Part shown: positions 1 through 9,600 of the stretch, piece by piece
Layout: each line of letters opens with the position of its first letter
Numbering within the stretch: the stretch's first letter is position 1
Assembly: GCA_014323675.1 (NCBI GenBank)
Contig: JACONN010000002.1
Location: 806,001-870,000 of the forward strand
From: Hormoscilla sp. GM7CHS1pb
Lineage (GTDB): Bacteria > Cyanobacteriota > Cyanobacteriia > Cyanobacteriales > Desertifilaceae
DNA: 64,000 nucleotides
Reading direction: 5' to 3'
The notes under the pieces: model-generated
The model's input: only the letters and a program-made list of their open reading frames with translations
Told to the model about the DNA's origin: nothing
Database searches by the model: none
Position numbers and translations under genes: made by a program

Positions 1-973
1 CCAGTTTCGTTCGGGAATTCTAGATTTTCTGAAAGTACATCCAGATTACTTTGCCTTATTGAAAAAAGAGGAGAAGAGAGGAAAGTTTACCATCTATAAT
101 GGCGGTATGCAAACAGGAACCACAGTTATAATGTTTAACTTAAACAGGGGAATCAGAAATGGTCGGCCCCTGGTGGACCCCATTAAATCCCGTTGGTTCA
201 ATACCGTGGCATTTCGCCAAGCTGTGGCTTTAAGCATCGATCGTCATGGTCTAGTAAAAATTATTTTTAGAGGCTTAGGGGGATTGCCAAATTCCCCGAT
301 CGCCGAACTGAGTCCTTACTATCTTTCTCCAGAAGCAGGCTTGCCAGTATACGAATATAATATTCATAAAGCAAAAACCTTGCTGCGAAGCTCGGGCTTT
401 CGATATAATGAGAAAGGTCAGTTATTGGATAGGGCTAGCAATAGAGTCCGATTTACCCTAACCTATAATGTAAGCGATCGGACGTTGGAGAATATGGCCC
501 CCCTAATTCAGCAGAATTTAAGTCAGATTGGCATTCAGGTAGATTTGCAGCCCCAGGCAATCAAATTAGTTGTAGACAAATTAATGAATACAATGGATTG
601 GGAGTGCCAAATCCTTAAGGGTTTTCCGATGACAATAGAACCCCATGATAATGTAAATTTTTGGTATACTGACAGTAATTGGCATTTTTTCAATCGTCAA
701 CCACAAGCAAGACAAACATCAGTTACGAGGCGTACAGTAGCTGCTTGGGAGCAAAAAATTGCCGATCTCTATCTAGAAGGAGCCGCAACTATCGATGAAA
801 CAAAGCGCAAGCAGATCTATGCAACCACCCAAAAGCTCGGCCAGAAGTATCTACCATTTATTTATCTGGTAAACTCATTATCCCTGGTAGCAGTGCGCGA
901 TCGCATTCAAGGGGTAAAATACTCGGCTTTCCAAAACCCCTTTGCCAACCTATACGAATGGAAACTAAAATAA
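1..973 (+). CDS. ABC transporter peptide-binding protein (SBP family 5), 5' end outside window
   Basis: The frame is open from base 2, so the N-terminal half lies upstream of the window and the internal ATG at 59 is not the start. The visible part is the C-terminal lobe of a dipeptide/oligopeptide substrate-binding protein. It carries the family pattern FRQAVALSIDR followed by a region in which the hydrophobic pieces of a peptide ABC binding protein recur (AKTLLRSSGF, LIQQNLSQIGIQVDLQ) and ends in YEWKLK. The role would be periplasmic ligand capture for an ABC importer. It lies 25 bp upstream of the Rieske gene on the same strand and may belong to the same transcription unit. Whether it serves peptide uptake or the NRPS product cannot be told from the sequence. 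Confidence 0.8.
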   Translation, partial: QFRSGILDFLKVHPDYFALLKKEEKRGKFTIYNGGMQTGTTVIMFNLNRGIRNGRPLVDPIKSRWFNTVAFRQAVALSIDRHGLVKIIFRGLGGLPNSPIAELSPYYLSPEAGLPVYEYNIHKAKTLLRSSGFRYNEKGQLLDRASNRVRFTLTYNVSDRTLENMAPLIQQNLSQIGIQVDLQPQAIKLVVDKLMNTMDWECQILKGFPMTIEPHDNVNFWYTDSNWHFFNRQPQARQTSVTRRTVAAWEQKIADLYLEGAATIDETKRKQIYATTQKLGQKYLPFIYLVNSLSLVAVRDRIQGVKYSAFQNPFANLYEWKLK

Positions 974-997
974 ATAATAGATAATTAAAAATAAAAA

Positions 998-2467
998 ATG
1001 GGAAAAGTATTTGAAAGCAATCAAAAAATGAATCAACAGCAGCAAACAGAATTTTCGCAATTGTTAATCGAAGTGGGACGGCAGCTACATACACTGGTAG
1101 TAGAGGGGAACGCGATCGCCCATAAATCGCAGCAAGACTGGTATGAGTTTGCGGTTAATTTATTGTCAGGAGGATCGGCATTCGATAGAGTGCAGCGCCC
1201 GTTAAAAGAAGCAGTAGAGCTGTACGAACGGCACTATACAAATTGCGGTACAGAGATAAACCCAGTCGATCTAAAAGCAGTACAGTATTATATTGTAGCC
1301 AAAGTTGTCCGAGATGTCAGGCTGAAAGCAGCAGCACTGGCAGATAAATGGTATTTTATTTGTCACGACACGGAAATACCCAACCCGGGAGATTTTGTGA
1401 CAGTGCAGCTTTTCTGCGAACCTCTAGTTGCAGTACGCCAAGGGGATGGTTCGATAAAAGTTTTTCTGAATGTTTGTCCGCATCGTCAATGTCTGGTGTT
1501 TGAAAGAACTGGTTGTATGAAGGTGGATAAACCGATATTATGTCCCTATCACGGTTGGGGCTTTAGTGAAAAGGGAGAATGCACTAACGCGCCAGGAGCA
1601 AACAGAGGCGAGTTTGGCGATGATTTCGACCTGAAAAACTACAGTTTGCGGTCTTGTGAAGTGAGCATAGATGCAAATCAAGCTGTATTTGCCAAGTTGG
1701 TGACAAGTGAGACAACGGATGCTAGTACCGTGCAACCGGTGTATGCCGATGGGAGCATAAACGGACAGAATGCTGGAGTGGCGATCGCGGAATTATTACA
1801 AGAGGTAAGTCCGGGGTACGAGTTCGGGATAACGGCAACTCTACCGGAAGAAATTCGCCTCTGGATTAAGGTTGGTTATCTAGGAGAACAGCTAAAACAT
1901 CTAGTTACTCCCATCGCCAGGGAACGCGGGATAACATCAAAGGAAATTTTGTCAGGCATTAATGTCAACCCCACGGAAAAGACCCAATATCGGGAATTAC
2001 TGCTAGAGTCGGTAATGGCGGAACTGCGACAGCTGCTGTTGATGGTGGAAGGGGAAACGACATCGTTAAGACTAGAAGATCTTCTCGAAGGAGTTGAGAG
2101 ATCGGGTACTCGGGCAGTTACAGAAGAGACCCAAGAGGCGATCGCCCCAGTCCCCGCCTTAGAAGAAGAAGTCGCGGAGAGGGGCGATCGCGTGAAAGAA
2201 AGAAGGATCGCCTTACCAATTTGGACCTATGGGGATGCCGAACTGTTTGCTTTAGAAATAGAACATCTGATCGCGCCTACTTGGCAATTTGTCTGTCACG
2301 TCAGCGAAATACCGCGACCGCATCAATATACTTGGTTGGATATAGTGGGGGAACGCGCCTACGCGATCAGAACGGCAAACGGCGACCTGTTTGCGGGTAA
2401 ACTCAAGCATGTTGACGCCCGATCGCGATCCCCCCTAACCCCCTTAGAAAAGGGGTGGAAAGTTTAG
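998..2467 (+). CDS. Rieske [2Fe-2S] protein, 5' part of a broken double-Rieske oxygenase gene
   Basis: Residues about 1-120 match no family I recognise. Residues about 120-230 form a Rieske ferredoxin-like domain with both ligand pairs visible: CPHR near residue 159 and CPYHGW near residue 181. A linker follows. Near residue 400 a second Rieske-oxygenase N-terminus begins (WTYGDAELFALEIEHLIAPT, then WQFVCHVSEIP). That second domain stops at GDLFAGKLKH, just before its Cys-His pair should appear, and the frame then runs through a cyanobacterial C-tract repeat to a stop at 2465. The catalytic half continues in another frame at 2455. The gene lies between the ABC binding protein and the IPP isomerase. 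An active first Rieske domain is possible, but the oxygenase as a whole looks inactive. Confidence 0.75.
   Translation: MGKVFESNQKMNQQQQTEFSQLLIEVGRQLHTLVVEGNAIAHKSQQDWYEFAVNLLSGGSAFDRVQRPLKEAVELYERHYTNCGTEINPVDLKAVQYYIVAKVVRDVRLKAAALADKWYFICHDTEIPNPGDFVTVQLFCEPLVAVRQGDGSIKVFLNVCPHRQCLVFERTGCMKVDKPILCPYHGWGFSEKGECTNAPGANRGEFGDDFDLKNYSLRSCEVSIDANQAVFAKLVTSETTDASTVQPVYADGSINGQNAGVAIAELLQEVSPGYEFGITATLPEEIRLWIKVGYLGEQLKHLVTPIARERGITSKEILSGINVNPTEKTQYRELLLESVMAELRQLLLMVEGETTSLRLEDLLEGVERSGTRAVTEETQEAIAPVPALEEEVAERGDRVKERRIALPIWTYGDAELFALEIEHLIAPTWQFVCHVSEIPRPHQYTWLDIVGERAYAIRTANGDLFAGKLKHVDARSRSPLTPLEKGWKV
2421..2458 (+). repeat. Cyanobacterial C-tract/G-tract inverted repeat inside the Rieske gene
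   Basis: A CCCCCCTAACCCCCTTAG arm followed by AAAAGGGG forms a short imperfect hairpin of a type found dispersed in cyanobacterial genomes. It sits exactly where the second Rieske ligand motif should be encoded and where the reading frame changes. Confidence 0.6.
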
Positions 2468-3393
2468 AGATACCCATTGGGCAACTTGGGCAATGGGGAA
2501 AATGTTTAGAAGGTGAAGAGTTAGAACGCGCTGCCTCAGACTATGGTTTAGAACCGATCGACATTGAAGTATTTTACGGTTTTATCTTTATTCGGTTACT
2601 GCGCCAGGGACCGAGGTTAAAAGACATCTGGCATCAACCGGGTTTACTAGAACCCTACAAACTAGAAGAACTGCAATTGATCGACGGTCCCGACGGTCAT
2701 TACGAGATTTCCGTAGAGGTAGACTACAAACTCCTGTGGGAAAACTTCTTGGAAGACTACCATTTTCCGATGATGCATAAAGGACTGACCCTCAGGTTTG
2801 GGGTATCGAGCGATTGCGAAGGTATTAATGGTATGATTATTCCCATGCGCGATCCCGCTTCGCCCAAATTAAAGCCGATCGAGCAACAATACTATGAATG
2901 CGCTAAAACTCTAGGGCGACATGGTTGGGACCGGGAGAAAGAACTTGCTGCTATAGCAGCAGAGCGGCATTTTTTGCCAGAACCCTTGTGCTATTCGGCC
3001 TTTTGCTCGATGGCCGCCCAGGAAGAAATGCCAATGCCATTTTCATTGAGCGTCTTCCCCGAACACGTACAAGCTTTTGCGATCGTACCTGGAGGACCAA
3101 GGGAAGCTCGCTTTCACGTGAGAAGTTACGGTCCGGTGCTAGATCCCGCAGCACCGGAAACAGAAATAATTAAAGCAGCACAACAGGCAAACATTCAACT
3201 ACTGATAGAATCCTTACATGAAGATATCCGCGTCAACTACATTACTCAAGATAGCGTGACATCGCAATTGTTTGAGAAACTGGGAGTATTCAGCATTGCC
3301 GAATGGGATGTGGCAAAATTTCAGGAGGCAGTACAAATAAATGTTCCCGTGACTTCTTACCCTCAGAAACCATCTCAACTTGTTAGAACGTGA
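2455..3393 (+). CDS. Rieske oxygenase catalytic (C-terminal) domain, separated by frameshift/deletion
   Basis: This is the catalytic domain of an aromatic-ring-hydroxylating-type oxygenase. The text [18 protein letters not shown] is the typical end of the Rieske domain, and the mononuclear iron region [15 protein letters not shown] follows with the usual N-x-x-E-D-x-H spacing. The frame is closed by a TGA at 2413, and GTG 2455 is only the first available start. The protein therefore lacks its own Rieske ligands (about 45 residues lost). The stop codon overlaps the GTG start of the IPP isomerase (ACGTGA at 3389-3394), the arrangement expected of translational coupling. It is best read together with 998-2467 as one damaged gene. 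Its oxygenase substrate is unknown. Confidence 0.7.
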   Translation: MESLEIPIGQLGQWGKCLEGEELERAASDYGLEPIDIEVFYGFIFIRLLRQGPRLKDIWHQPGLLEPYKLEELQLIDGPDGHYEISVEVDYKLLWENFLEDYHFPMMHKGLTLRFGVSSDCEGINGMIIPMRDPASPKLKPIEQQYYECAKTLGRHGWDREKELAAIAAERHFLPEPLCYSAFCSMAAQEEMPMPFSLSVFPEHVQAFAIVPGGPREARFHVRSYGPVLDPAAPETEIIKAAQQANIQLLIESLHEDIRVNYITQDSVTSQLFEKLGVFSIAEWDVAKFQEAVQINVPVTSYPQKPSQLVRT

Positions 3394-4471
3394 ATATTAC
3401 AGACAAAAAATCAGCGAGAGAACAGTCGATCGAGTCGAATACAGAAATAGAGGCCCGTAAAGCAGAGCATCTGAGAGTTTGCCTAGAAGAGGATGTACAG
3501 TTTAGGCAAGTGACTAGCGGGTTAGAACGCTATCGCTTTACCCATTGCGGTCTGCCAGAACTAGACCGCAGTGAAATCAATTTAGCAAGCAGCTTTTTAG
3601 AAAAAAGGTTGCAGGCCCCGATATTAATTTCTTCGATGACGGGAGGAACTGAATTTGCTCGCTTAGTTAATATAAGATTAGCAAAGATTGCTCAACGCTA
3701 TGGCCTGGCGATGGGAGTTGGTTCTCAGCGCATTATTGTCGAACAACCAGATTTAGCACCGACATTTGCCGTCAGGTCCGTTGCGCCAGATATACTATTA
3801 CTAGCAAACTTGGGGGCCGTCCAGTTAAATTATGGTTACGGTCTGGAACAATGCTTGCGGATGATAGAGTTGTTGGAAGCAGATGCCCTGATTTTACATC
3901 TTAACCCTTTGCAAGAATGCGTGCAATCCCGGGAGATACTAACTTCCGAGGATTATTGTCTAAAATTGCGCAACTATGTCAAGAATTGCCAGTTCCGGTG
4001 GTTGTCAAAGAGGTGGGAAATGGCATTTCTGCGGGTGCGGCCCAACGTTTGATCGCGGCAGGGGTGGCGGCGATCGACGTAGCAGGTGCTGGTGGAACAT
4101 CATGGGCAAAAGTCGAAAGTCAACGGGCCAAAGATAATAAACAGCGTCGTCTGGGACAAACTTTTGCTGACTGGGGGTTGCCAACTGCTGAATGTATTAG
4201 TAGTATAAGGAAGATCGCCCCCAACATTCTTCTGATTGCTTCTGGCGGACTGAGGAATGGACTGGATGTAGCAAAGGCGATCGCGTTAGGTGCCGATCTA
4301 GCAGGTTTAGCTCGCGTTTTTTTAGAAGCAGCAGCAGTATCAGAGGAAAAACTCGATGAGTTTGCCGATATTCTAATTGCCGAGTTAGAAACAGCTTTAT
4401 TTTGCACGGGAAATAAGGATATAGTATCTCTCAAAAGCTCTGGGATGCTCCAACCGGTAATGAATATCTAG
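3390..4471 (+). pseudogene. fni: Type 2 isopentenyl-diphosphate isomerase (FMN-dependent), frameshifted
   Basis: IDI-2 interconverts IPP and DMAPP using FMN and NADPH. Characteristic motifs occur in order: [22 protein letters not shown], then in a second frame [25 protein letters not shown] and [20 protein letters not shown]. The two frames meet at 3926-3933 (CAATCCCGGGAGATAC). The conserved V-Q-P-E-G-D-T-N-F stretch is recovered if one base is restored there, so a single-base deletion splits the gene. The GTG start overlaps the preceding stop. An IPP isomerase inside an NRPS operon is unusual and suggests a dedicated isoprenoid-derived building block rather than housekeeping. The alternative is a sequencing error, with an intact gene in the organism. 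Confidence 0.85.
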
Positions 4472-4506
4472 CTTTTCGTGTCACGGCGCTATTTCGATCT
4501 AAAATC

Positions 4507-5181
4507 ATGCTGAAATTCGCAATTGAATTTAATTACGATATCCCGATCTCTCAAAAATTAGTAGTCGGGACTTTGGGACCGTCGGGAACGAGCAGTGAAA
4601 GTGTACTTGAATATGTAGTAGAACAATTGCAATTAGAAGCCGTTACGATTACTACGAAGTTATTTGAAAATTTCGATCAATTAAAGGAAGCATTGCTGTC
4701 AGAAAAAGTCAATCTTGCTCTGGTTCCTCATGCCTACCATAATATTAACGACTTTTACATGGAGCCGAGTTTTGAACTGAGCTTTATTTTCATTTATCCG
4801 ACACCGATTTATGGCTTGGCAAAGAAGCCGATAGCCAAATTTGACATGAACAATTGTACAATACTAACTCATCCAGCGCCCTTACCGTTGCTATCGTATC
4901 TCATGCCAGACTATGAAAAAGAAAAACATATTAAAGTTAAATTAGTTGATTCCACCAGTGTAGCAGCAAAAGAGGTCAGTGATGGATTAGCGGAACTAGC
5001 GTTAACCAATGAGAAAGCAGCGAAAAAATATGGTTTAGAGTTTATTAGAACCTATGGAGAGATAAAAATGAGTTGGTCTATTTTTAAGCATAAAGAAGAT
5101 AATTTTTTGATAACCCATAACTATATTTATAACAACCTACAACGAACAAATAGCAAATTATGTCTGTATATTTTCCAATAG
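4507..5181 (+). CDS. aerD: BacA/AerD-like prephenate decarboxylase
   Basis: The 224-residue protein resembles the prephenate-dehydratase fold, but its closest pattern is BacA of bacilysin and AerD of aeruginosin biosynthesis: TLGPSGTSSE near the start, LVPHAYHNINDFYM, DSTSVAAKEVSDGLAELALTN and MSWSIF. Family members decarboxylate prephenate without aromatising it, giving a dihydro-4-hydroxyphenylpyruvate used for anticapsin or Choi residues. No ACT regulatory domain is present, unlike in housekeeping pheA. The following cupin gene starts inside this gene (22-nt overlap), which supports coupled expression. Symbol by similarity only. Confidence 0.8.
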   Translation: MLKFAIEFNYDIPISQKLVVGTLGPSGTSSESVLEYVVEQLQLEAVTITTKLFENFDQLKEALLSEKVNLALVPHAYHNINDFYMEPSFELSFIFIYPTPIYGLAKKPIAKFDMNNCTILTHPAPLPLLSYLMPDYEKEKHIKVKLVDSTSVAAKEVSDGLAELALTNEKAAKKYGLEFIRTYGEIKMSWSIFKHKEDNFLITHNYIYNNLQRTNSKLCLYIFQ

Positions 5182-5825
5182 GTAAACATATTCAAGTAAA
5201 ATCTTCGGTAGAGTTGTTGGCATTTCAATGTCAGGATACAGTTATACAGTTAGCTACTATTTATCCAGGTGCTATATTCGATCTACACCATCATCCAGAA
5301 AGTCAAATGGGTATGGTATTCAATCGGGGTTTGGAGATAAATGTAGATGGGAAAAAAGTAATGTTGACTCCCCTAGAAGATGTATATGTGGCGGATGCTA
5401 ATGTTCCCCATGGTTCGGTTAATACTTCTTCCGAAACAGTGCTGTGTTTTGATGTCAAGCGGATCGTACAGACAGATGAACCGGTGAGCCAGAAACCAGG
5501 TGGTTCTGGAAAGGACAAAGCAGGTGAGGCATTTTTAAAACTTTGGCCCGCGAAAGATGCAGTGACTGGGTTCGATCGTAAATTAGGAACTGGTTCTTGG
5601 TTTGATGTGATAATGACTCAAATACCTCCTGGTGGAGAAATGCCTGTAAAAAAATCAGTACGCGATCGCATGGGAATCATTCTTAATAGTCAAATGGTAA
5701 TGACGGTAGGAGAAGAACGGCAAAGGATAGAATACGGGAAAATTTATTATGTGCCCATTGGGTCTTCTTATAGGGGGTACAATGAATCAAGTCAAGAAGT
5801 TTGTTTAATTGAGATTGGGATATAA
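5160..5825 (+). CDS. aerE: BacB/AerE-like double-cupin isomerase
   Basis: The 221-residue protein has two cupin barrels. The first holds the metal motif HHHPESQMGMVFNRG with later HGS, and the second starts near residue 140 (FDVIMTQIPPGGEMP) with degenerate metal ligands. This bicupin layout fits BacB/AerE, which isomerises the dihydro-hydroxyphenylpyruvate released by the decarboxylase. It overlaps the decarboxylase gene by 22 nt, and its stop overlaps the next start (TAATG). It would act in the cytoplasm as step two of the tetrahydrotyrosine/Choi precursor route. Identification rests on fold motifs and order decarboxylase-bicupin-SDR. Confidence 0.8.
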   Translation: MSVYFPIGKHIQVKSSVELLAFQCQDTVIQLATIYPGAIFDLHHHPESQMGMVFNRGLEINVDGKKVMLTPLEDVYVADANVPHGSVNTSSETVLCFDVKRIVQTDEPVSQKPGGSGKDKAGEAFLKLWPAKDAVTGFDRKLGTGSWFDVIMTQIPPGGEMPVKKSVRDRMGIILNSQMVMTVGEERQRIEYGKIYYVPIGSSYRGYNESSQEVCLIEIGI

Positions 5826-6619
5826 TGGATTTAGGATTAAGTGAAAAAGTTGCCTTGGTAACGGGTGCTAGTGCCGGTATCGGCTATGCTGTAGCCCAGA
5901 GGCTAGTTTGGGAAGGATGCAAGTTGATTATTTGCGGTCGAAATGGCGATCGCCTCAAGCAGGCGGAACAATCTTTAGCAGCTAAGGAAGGAAAAATTCT
6001 GAGTATTAGTGCTGACGTTCAGCAAGCAAAGGACTCTCAAGCAGTGGTGGAGTCAGCGCTGAAGAAATTTGGGAAAATTGATATCCTGGTAAACAATTCA
6101 GTAGGAGCGAAATTTGCTAGGGATGCAGTGGAAAATATATCCGATGCCGATTGGCAGGCGGTCTTGGAAGGGAAGTTAATGGGATACATTAGAATGACCA
6201 AGTTGGTGTTACCGACGATGAAAGACCAGAAATGGGGTCGGATCGTTAATATTATCGGAACATCAGGTAAAGAACCTTCGGGGAATCTAATCAGATCGGG
6301 AGTAAGCAATGCAGGATTGATAAATTTTACCAAAGCAGTGGCTACCCAAGTAGCACCGTATAACGTGTTGGTCAATTGTGTCAATCCAGGTATGATAGAG
6401 ACACCAAGACATCAAGAATATTTAGAGATATTTGCGAAAGCAGGAAATAAAACAGAAACAGAAATCAAAGAGGATTTGATTAAGCGCATTCCCCAAGGTC
6501 GTCGAGGTGAAGCTAAAGAAGTTGCTAATTTAGTAACATTTCTGGCATCGGAATGTGCTAGCTATATAACGGGAATTTCGATAGCAATTGATGGTGGCTT
6601 GTCGTCATCCGCTTTTTGA
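5825..6619 (+). CDS. aerF: Short-chain dehydrogenase/reductase of the Choi-type pathway (AerF/BacC-like)
   Basis: A classical SDR of 264 residues. The cofactor motif is TGASAGIG near residue 14, NN(S)VG follows, and the lid region and C-terminal IDGG are present. The usual catalytic Y-x-x-x-K is not clear: the sequence after IIGTSG reads SGVSNAGLINFTKA, so the tyrosine position appears to be Ser or Val with K retained. SDRs next to BacA/BacB homologues reduce or oxidise the ring carbonyl/hydroxyl. The start overlaps the cupin stop by one base, and the stop overlaps the NRPS start. A divergent active site is worth noting, because this enzyme might act by conjugate reduction rather than carbonyl reduction. 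Confidence 0.75.
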   Translation: MDLGLSEKVALVTGASAGIGYAVAQRLVWEGCKLIICGRNGDRLKQAEQSLAAKEGKILSISADVQQAKDSQAVVESALKKFGKIDILVNNSVGAKFARDAVENISDADWQAVLEGKLMGYIRMTKLVLPTMKDQKWGRIVNIIGTSGKEPSGNLIRSGVSNAGLINFTKAVATQVAPYNVLVNCVNPGMIETPRHQEYLEIFAKAGNKTETEIKEDLIKRIPQGRRGEAKEVANLVTFLASECASYITGISIAIDGGLSSSAF

Positions 6620-9600
6620 GTAAAAATAAGAATATGGTTGTTAGTAAAAATCAGACCAAAGATATTGAAGCGATATATCCTATCTCTCCCACGCAGCAAG
6701 GGATATTATTTCATGTTCTTTACAACCCAGAATCTCGGGAATATTTCGACCAGTTTAAGTTTGTCATTCACGGGAATCTAGATCCTGTAGCATTTGAACG
6801 GGCTTGGGTGATGCTTGTAGAACGACATGCGGTGTTGCGCACGCTGTTTGTTTGGAAGAACCGCAAGCAGCCAGTTCAGGTAGTGCGTAAAGCAGTCAAG
6901 CTTACTTGGGTGTATAATAACTGGCGATCGCTCTTACCTGAAGAGCAAAAAGTCAGTATGGATAATTTTTTGGCATCCGATCGCGACTCGGGAGTAGAAC
7001 TGGACAAAGCGCCATTGATGCGATGCGCACTCATGCGGGTCGGAGAGGAAAAGTACGAGTTTGTGTGGAGTTTTCATCATATAATACTAGATGGTTGGAG
7101 TTGGCCAGTCTTACTAAAAGATATCTGGGCTTTTTACTCTTCGATTAAAGGCGATCGCCCGTTAAACTTAGCGCCACTGCGTCCTTATCGAGACTATATC
7201 ACTTGGTTACAGCAACAAGACATGGCGCGGGCGGAGGAATTTTGGCGAGAAGCCCTTTCGGGGTTTACAGTATCTACTCCTTTAGTAGTAGAGAATTTAA
7301 GTCAGGATAAACCCGAACAGACGCAAACCTGCTTAATGCAGTATCGGGATCTCTCAATTGAAGCAACGACTACCTTAAAAAATTTTTGCGCAACAAATCA
7401 TCTGACACTTTTCACCTTAGTGCAAGCAGCATGGGGTCTGCTTCTGAGTCGTTACAGTCAAGAGTCGGATATTGTTTTTGGGGTAACAGTATCGGGTCGT
7501 CCCCCCGAGTTAGCTGGCGTAGAATCTATGGTGGGGTTGTTCATTAAAACTATTCCAGCGAGGTTAAAAATCGATACAACCAATACATTGTCCTGGCTTC
7601 AGAAACTACAAAAACAGCATATAGATCGCGAACAGTACGCCTACGCCTCCTTAGCGGATATACAAAGTTGGAGTGACATTCCTCCGGGAGAACAACTGTT
7701 TGAAAGTCTGGTCGTTTTTGAAAACTATCCCACAACCGCGCGACAACTTCCCGATAATTTGCGTATCAGCGATCTGCAAGATATCGGAATGACAAACTAT
7801 CCCCTCACAGTCCTAGCCATTCCAGGGGAACAACTCAGCTTGAGAATTAAACATAAGGGCGATCGCTTCGATGCAGACAGCATCGACCGCATGTTGGGAC
7901 ATTTGGAAACTTTGCTGGCAGGAATTGCCGCTCATCCAGAGGCCAACCCAGCAGAATTATCTATACTGACCGAATCGGAGCGAGAATTACTTTTAGTAAA
8001 GTGGAATCAGACAGAGAGCAAACAGCCGATAGGGCAATGCATACATCAGATATTAGAACAGCAGGCAGCAAAAAATCCCCAAGCAACTGCGGTAGTTTAT
8101 GCAGATCGACAGTTAACTTATCAACAGTTAAACCAGAAAGCCAATCAGTTAGCACATTACCTGCAAAGTTTAGGAGTAGGGAGTAATGTACCTGTAGGGA
8201 TATGCTACAAACGCTCTCTGGAAATGGCGGTTGCCATCCTGGGCGTGTTAAAAGCAGGAGGGATATGCGTACCCTTAGATCCCAGCTATCCCCCAGAACG
8301 TTTAACCTTGATGCTAGCAGATAGTCAACCGCCTGTAGTATTAACCCAGGAGGATGTCAATCTCCAGATCGATCGTCAATGTCATCGGATCGTGCAGTGG
8401 GAGGAAATTGCAGACCTTACAGATATCAATCCCGACCGGGCAGTCAAACCAGAAGATTTAGCCTATATCATCTATACTTCCGGATCGACGGGAACTCCGA
8501 AAGGCGTTGCCGTGCCCCATCGCTCTCTGATCAACTTAATCGAATATCATCAAGCCGAGATGACAACAGGCGTCGGAGTTTTGCAATTTGCATCCTTCAG
8601 CTTTGACGTAAGTTATCATGAAATAGTAGCAGCATGGGCTTTTGGCGGTCCGCTATATATTATATCTGAAGACGAGCGCAAAGACATTGATAAATTAATC
8701 CAGATTTTAGCCAATAACCCCATTGCCAAAGTAATACTGCCTGTAGTATTGTGGCAGCAAATAGCCGAAATATACGGCACGCAAGCGCATCTGTTTGCAA
8801 ATCTGCGGGAGGCGATCGCCTGCGGGGAGCAGTTGCAAATCACCCAGCCCACGCTCGAAATGTTCGAGGGGCTACCTCATTGTAGATTATACAATTTTTA
8901 CGGACCTTCCGAAGCCGATTTAGTGACCGCCTATCGTTTCAGCGATCGCGTTGACAGTTGGCCAGTCTATCCCCCCATCGGCAAACCAGCCGCGAACGTC
9001 AAAGTCTATATATTAGATAGCAACCTGCAACCAGTACCCATAGGCATTCCGGGGGAACTATACGTCAGTGGCGGCGGTTTAGCAAGAGGCTATTACAACC
9101 GTCCCGAAATCACTCGGAGTAAGTTCATTCCTAACCCCTTCAGTGAGGATCCAGAAAACAATAGGCTTTACAAAACGGGCGATTTAGCTTGCTACTTACC
9201 CGATGGCAACATTGAGTATAAGGGACGGAGCGACGATCTAGTCAAGGTGAGAGGATTTCGGGTTGAACTCGCAGAAGTAGAAGCAGTTTTGAGCAAGCAT
9301 CCCCAAGTAAGTCAAGCAGTAGCAAAAGTCTTTGGAGAAAGTGCGAGAGAAAAATATTTAGTAGTTTACTTCATCCCCCAGCAAGGACGGAAACTGCTAG
9401 TTGAAGAACTGCGGCAATTTATGCAAGCAAAGTTGCCAGACTATACGATACCGTCAGCATTTGTAGAGATTGAGTCCTTTCCCCTGACGCCCAATGGGAA
9501 AGTTAACCGTAGAGTCCTGCAAGAACCGACTGCCTTGCGACCGTCACTGGAGCAAACATTTGTGGCTCCGCGCACGCCAACAGAAGAAATATTGGCGGGG

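Noticed and set aside
4507..5181. Housekeeping prephenate dehydratase (pheA)
   Set aside because: No ACT domain, sequence pattern closer to BacA/AerD, and overlap with a bicupin gene point to the decarboxylase branch.
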